From: Thermoproteota archaeon
GTDB lineage: Archaea > Thermoproteota > Thermoprotei_A > Sulfolobales > Pyrodictiaceae
NCBI GenBank assembly: GCA_013153105.1
Contig: JAADFC010000053.1
Coordinates: forward strand, 1 to 9,329
DNA: 9,329 nucleotides
Reading direction: 5' to 3'
A program made the translations under genes and the position numbers. Under the pieces are notes generated by a model. That model saw nothing but the letters and a program-made list of their open reading frames with translations. It was not told the origin of the DNA and did no database searches. Below, piece by piece: positions 8,811-9,329 of the stretch; positions within the stretch are counted from its first letter, which is position 1, and every line of letters begins with the position of its first letter.

Positions 8811-9329
8811 TTGCAGCTGGGCGGGCTGGCCAGCGAGTACCTGACGCTACTCTTCATGATGAACCCGTTTGGAGCGCTGCCGATATACATGGATATAGCC
8901 GGCAGGCTCCCGCCGTGGGAGAGGAGGAAGGTCGCAAACACGGTTGCGGTGGTCGCTGCTAGCCTCCTCTACCTGGTGGCCCTCACTGGTGACGCGCTGC
9001 TCCGCCTCTACAAGATAAGCCTGGGCGAGTTCAGGTTCGCCGGCGGTATAATACTGATAGCCATAGGCCTCGCCCGCCTCCGCGGCGACGCGGTAACCCA
9101 GGCCCCCGACCCGAGGGACGCTGCCGCGGTGCCCCTCGCGACCCCCCTCCTCGTGGGCCCCGCAACCATGACCTACGTTATAGTCTCAAGCCACACCACC
9201 CCCCTCCCCGTGGTGCTCGCAGCCATAGCGGCCGCGGTGGCCACCGTCTGGCTGATATTCGAGCTCGGCGAGCACATACTAGCTAGGCTAGGCAGGAGCG
9301 CCATGAAGATAATGACCAGGGTGACAGCA
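8811..9329 (+). CDS. MarC-family integral membrane protein (5' part)
   Basis: The frame opens at TTG 8811 and runs off the right edge after 173 codons; MarC proteins have about 200-220 aa, so roughly 30-40 residues are missing. Family marks: an N-terminal helix ending LTLLFMMNPFGALPIYMDIAG, the pattern NPxGxLPIF of the family; SLGEFRFAGGIILIAIGLARL, matching the conserved I/S-x-x-x-F-R-I-AGG helix; and VPLATPLLVGPATMTYVI, matching the second P-L-A-x-P-L-L-x-GP-G motif. Five to six membrane segments are visible. The function of the family is unsettled; the old link to multiple antibiotic resistance in E. coli is not supported. TTG 8811 is chosen because it places 11 residues before LTLL, as in relatives, though its ribosome binding site (GAGGGA, 8795-8800) is 10 bases away. 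It is divergent from ccmA and probably unrelated to cytochrome maturation. Confidence 0.87.
   Translation, partial: MQLGGLASEYLTLLFMMNPFGALPIYMDIAGRLPPWERRKVANTVAVVAASLLYLVALTGDALLRLYKISLGEFRFAGGIILIAIGLARLRGDAVTQAPDPRDAAAVPLATPLLVGPATMTYVIVSSHTTPLPVVLAAIAAAVATVWLIFELGEHILARLGRSAMKIMTRVTA

Overview
The window is GC-rich DNA (clearly above 60 % GC by eye) that reads as a hyperthermophilic archaeon of the Thermoproteota (crenarchaea). Isoleucine is written mostly ATA and arginine often AGG. Several genes start with TTG or GTG behind G-rich GGGGTG/GAGGTG ribosome binding sites. The best promoter candidates are AT-rich TATA-like boxes, and the protein architectures (short ribbon-helix-helix VapB, Cys-type CcmE) are archaeal. 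The species cannot be named from the sequence; a Desulfurococcales-like lineage is a guess.

Layout: on the plus strand, positions 2-7345 hold a cytochrome c maturation (Ccm, System I) cluster: the 3' part of ccmB; a 541-aa fusion of thioredoxin, c-type cytochrome and CcdA; an unusually long ccmF (1070 aa); a C-terminally extended ccmC; and a ccmE of the CxxxY (cysteine) type. Facing this cluster on the minus strand are a vapC PIN-toxin remnant that needs a frame change to be read, its vapB antitoxin, and an ABC ATPase best assigned as ccmA. A marC-family membrane protein starts divergently at about 8811 and runs off the right edge.

How the genes work together (family knowledge plus inference): CcmA/CcmB form the ABC part, CcmC loads heme onto CcmE, and CcmF transfers heme to CxxCH apocytochromes outside the membrane. 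The CcdA part of the fusion would carry electrons across the membrane to its thioredoxin domain, which would keep apocytochrome or CcmE cysteines reduced. No ccmH, separate ccmG or ccmD is seen, which matches the variant System I known from archaea and Desulfovibrio. Three proteins are larger than their bacterial counterparts on the outer face of the membrane: a heme-binding cytochrome domain inserted in the thiol-reductant protein, an approx. 480-residue CcmF ectodomain, and an extra loop plus membrane segment on CcmC. These are the most interesting signals here, since they could do the work of the missing CcmH/G/D.

No tRNA, rRNA, CRISPR array or insertion sequence was recognised. The longest gene-free stretch is 509-701 (193 bases).
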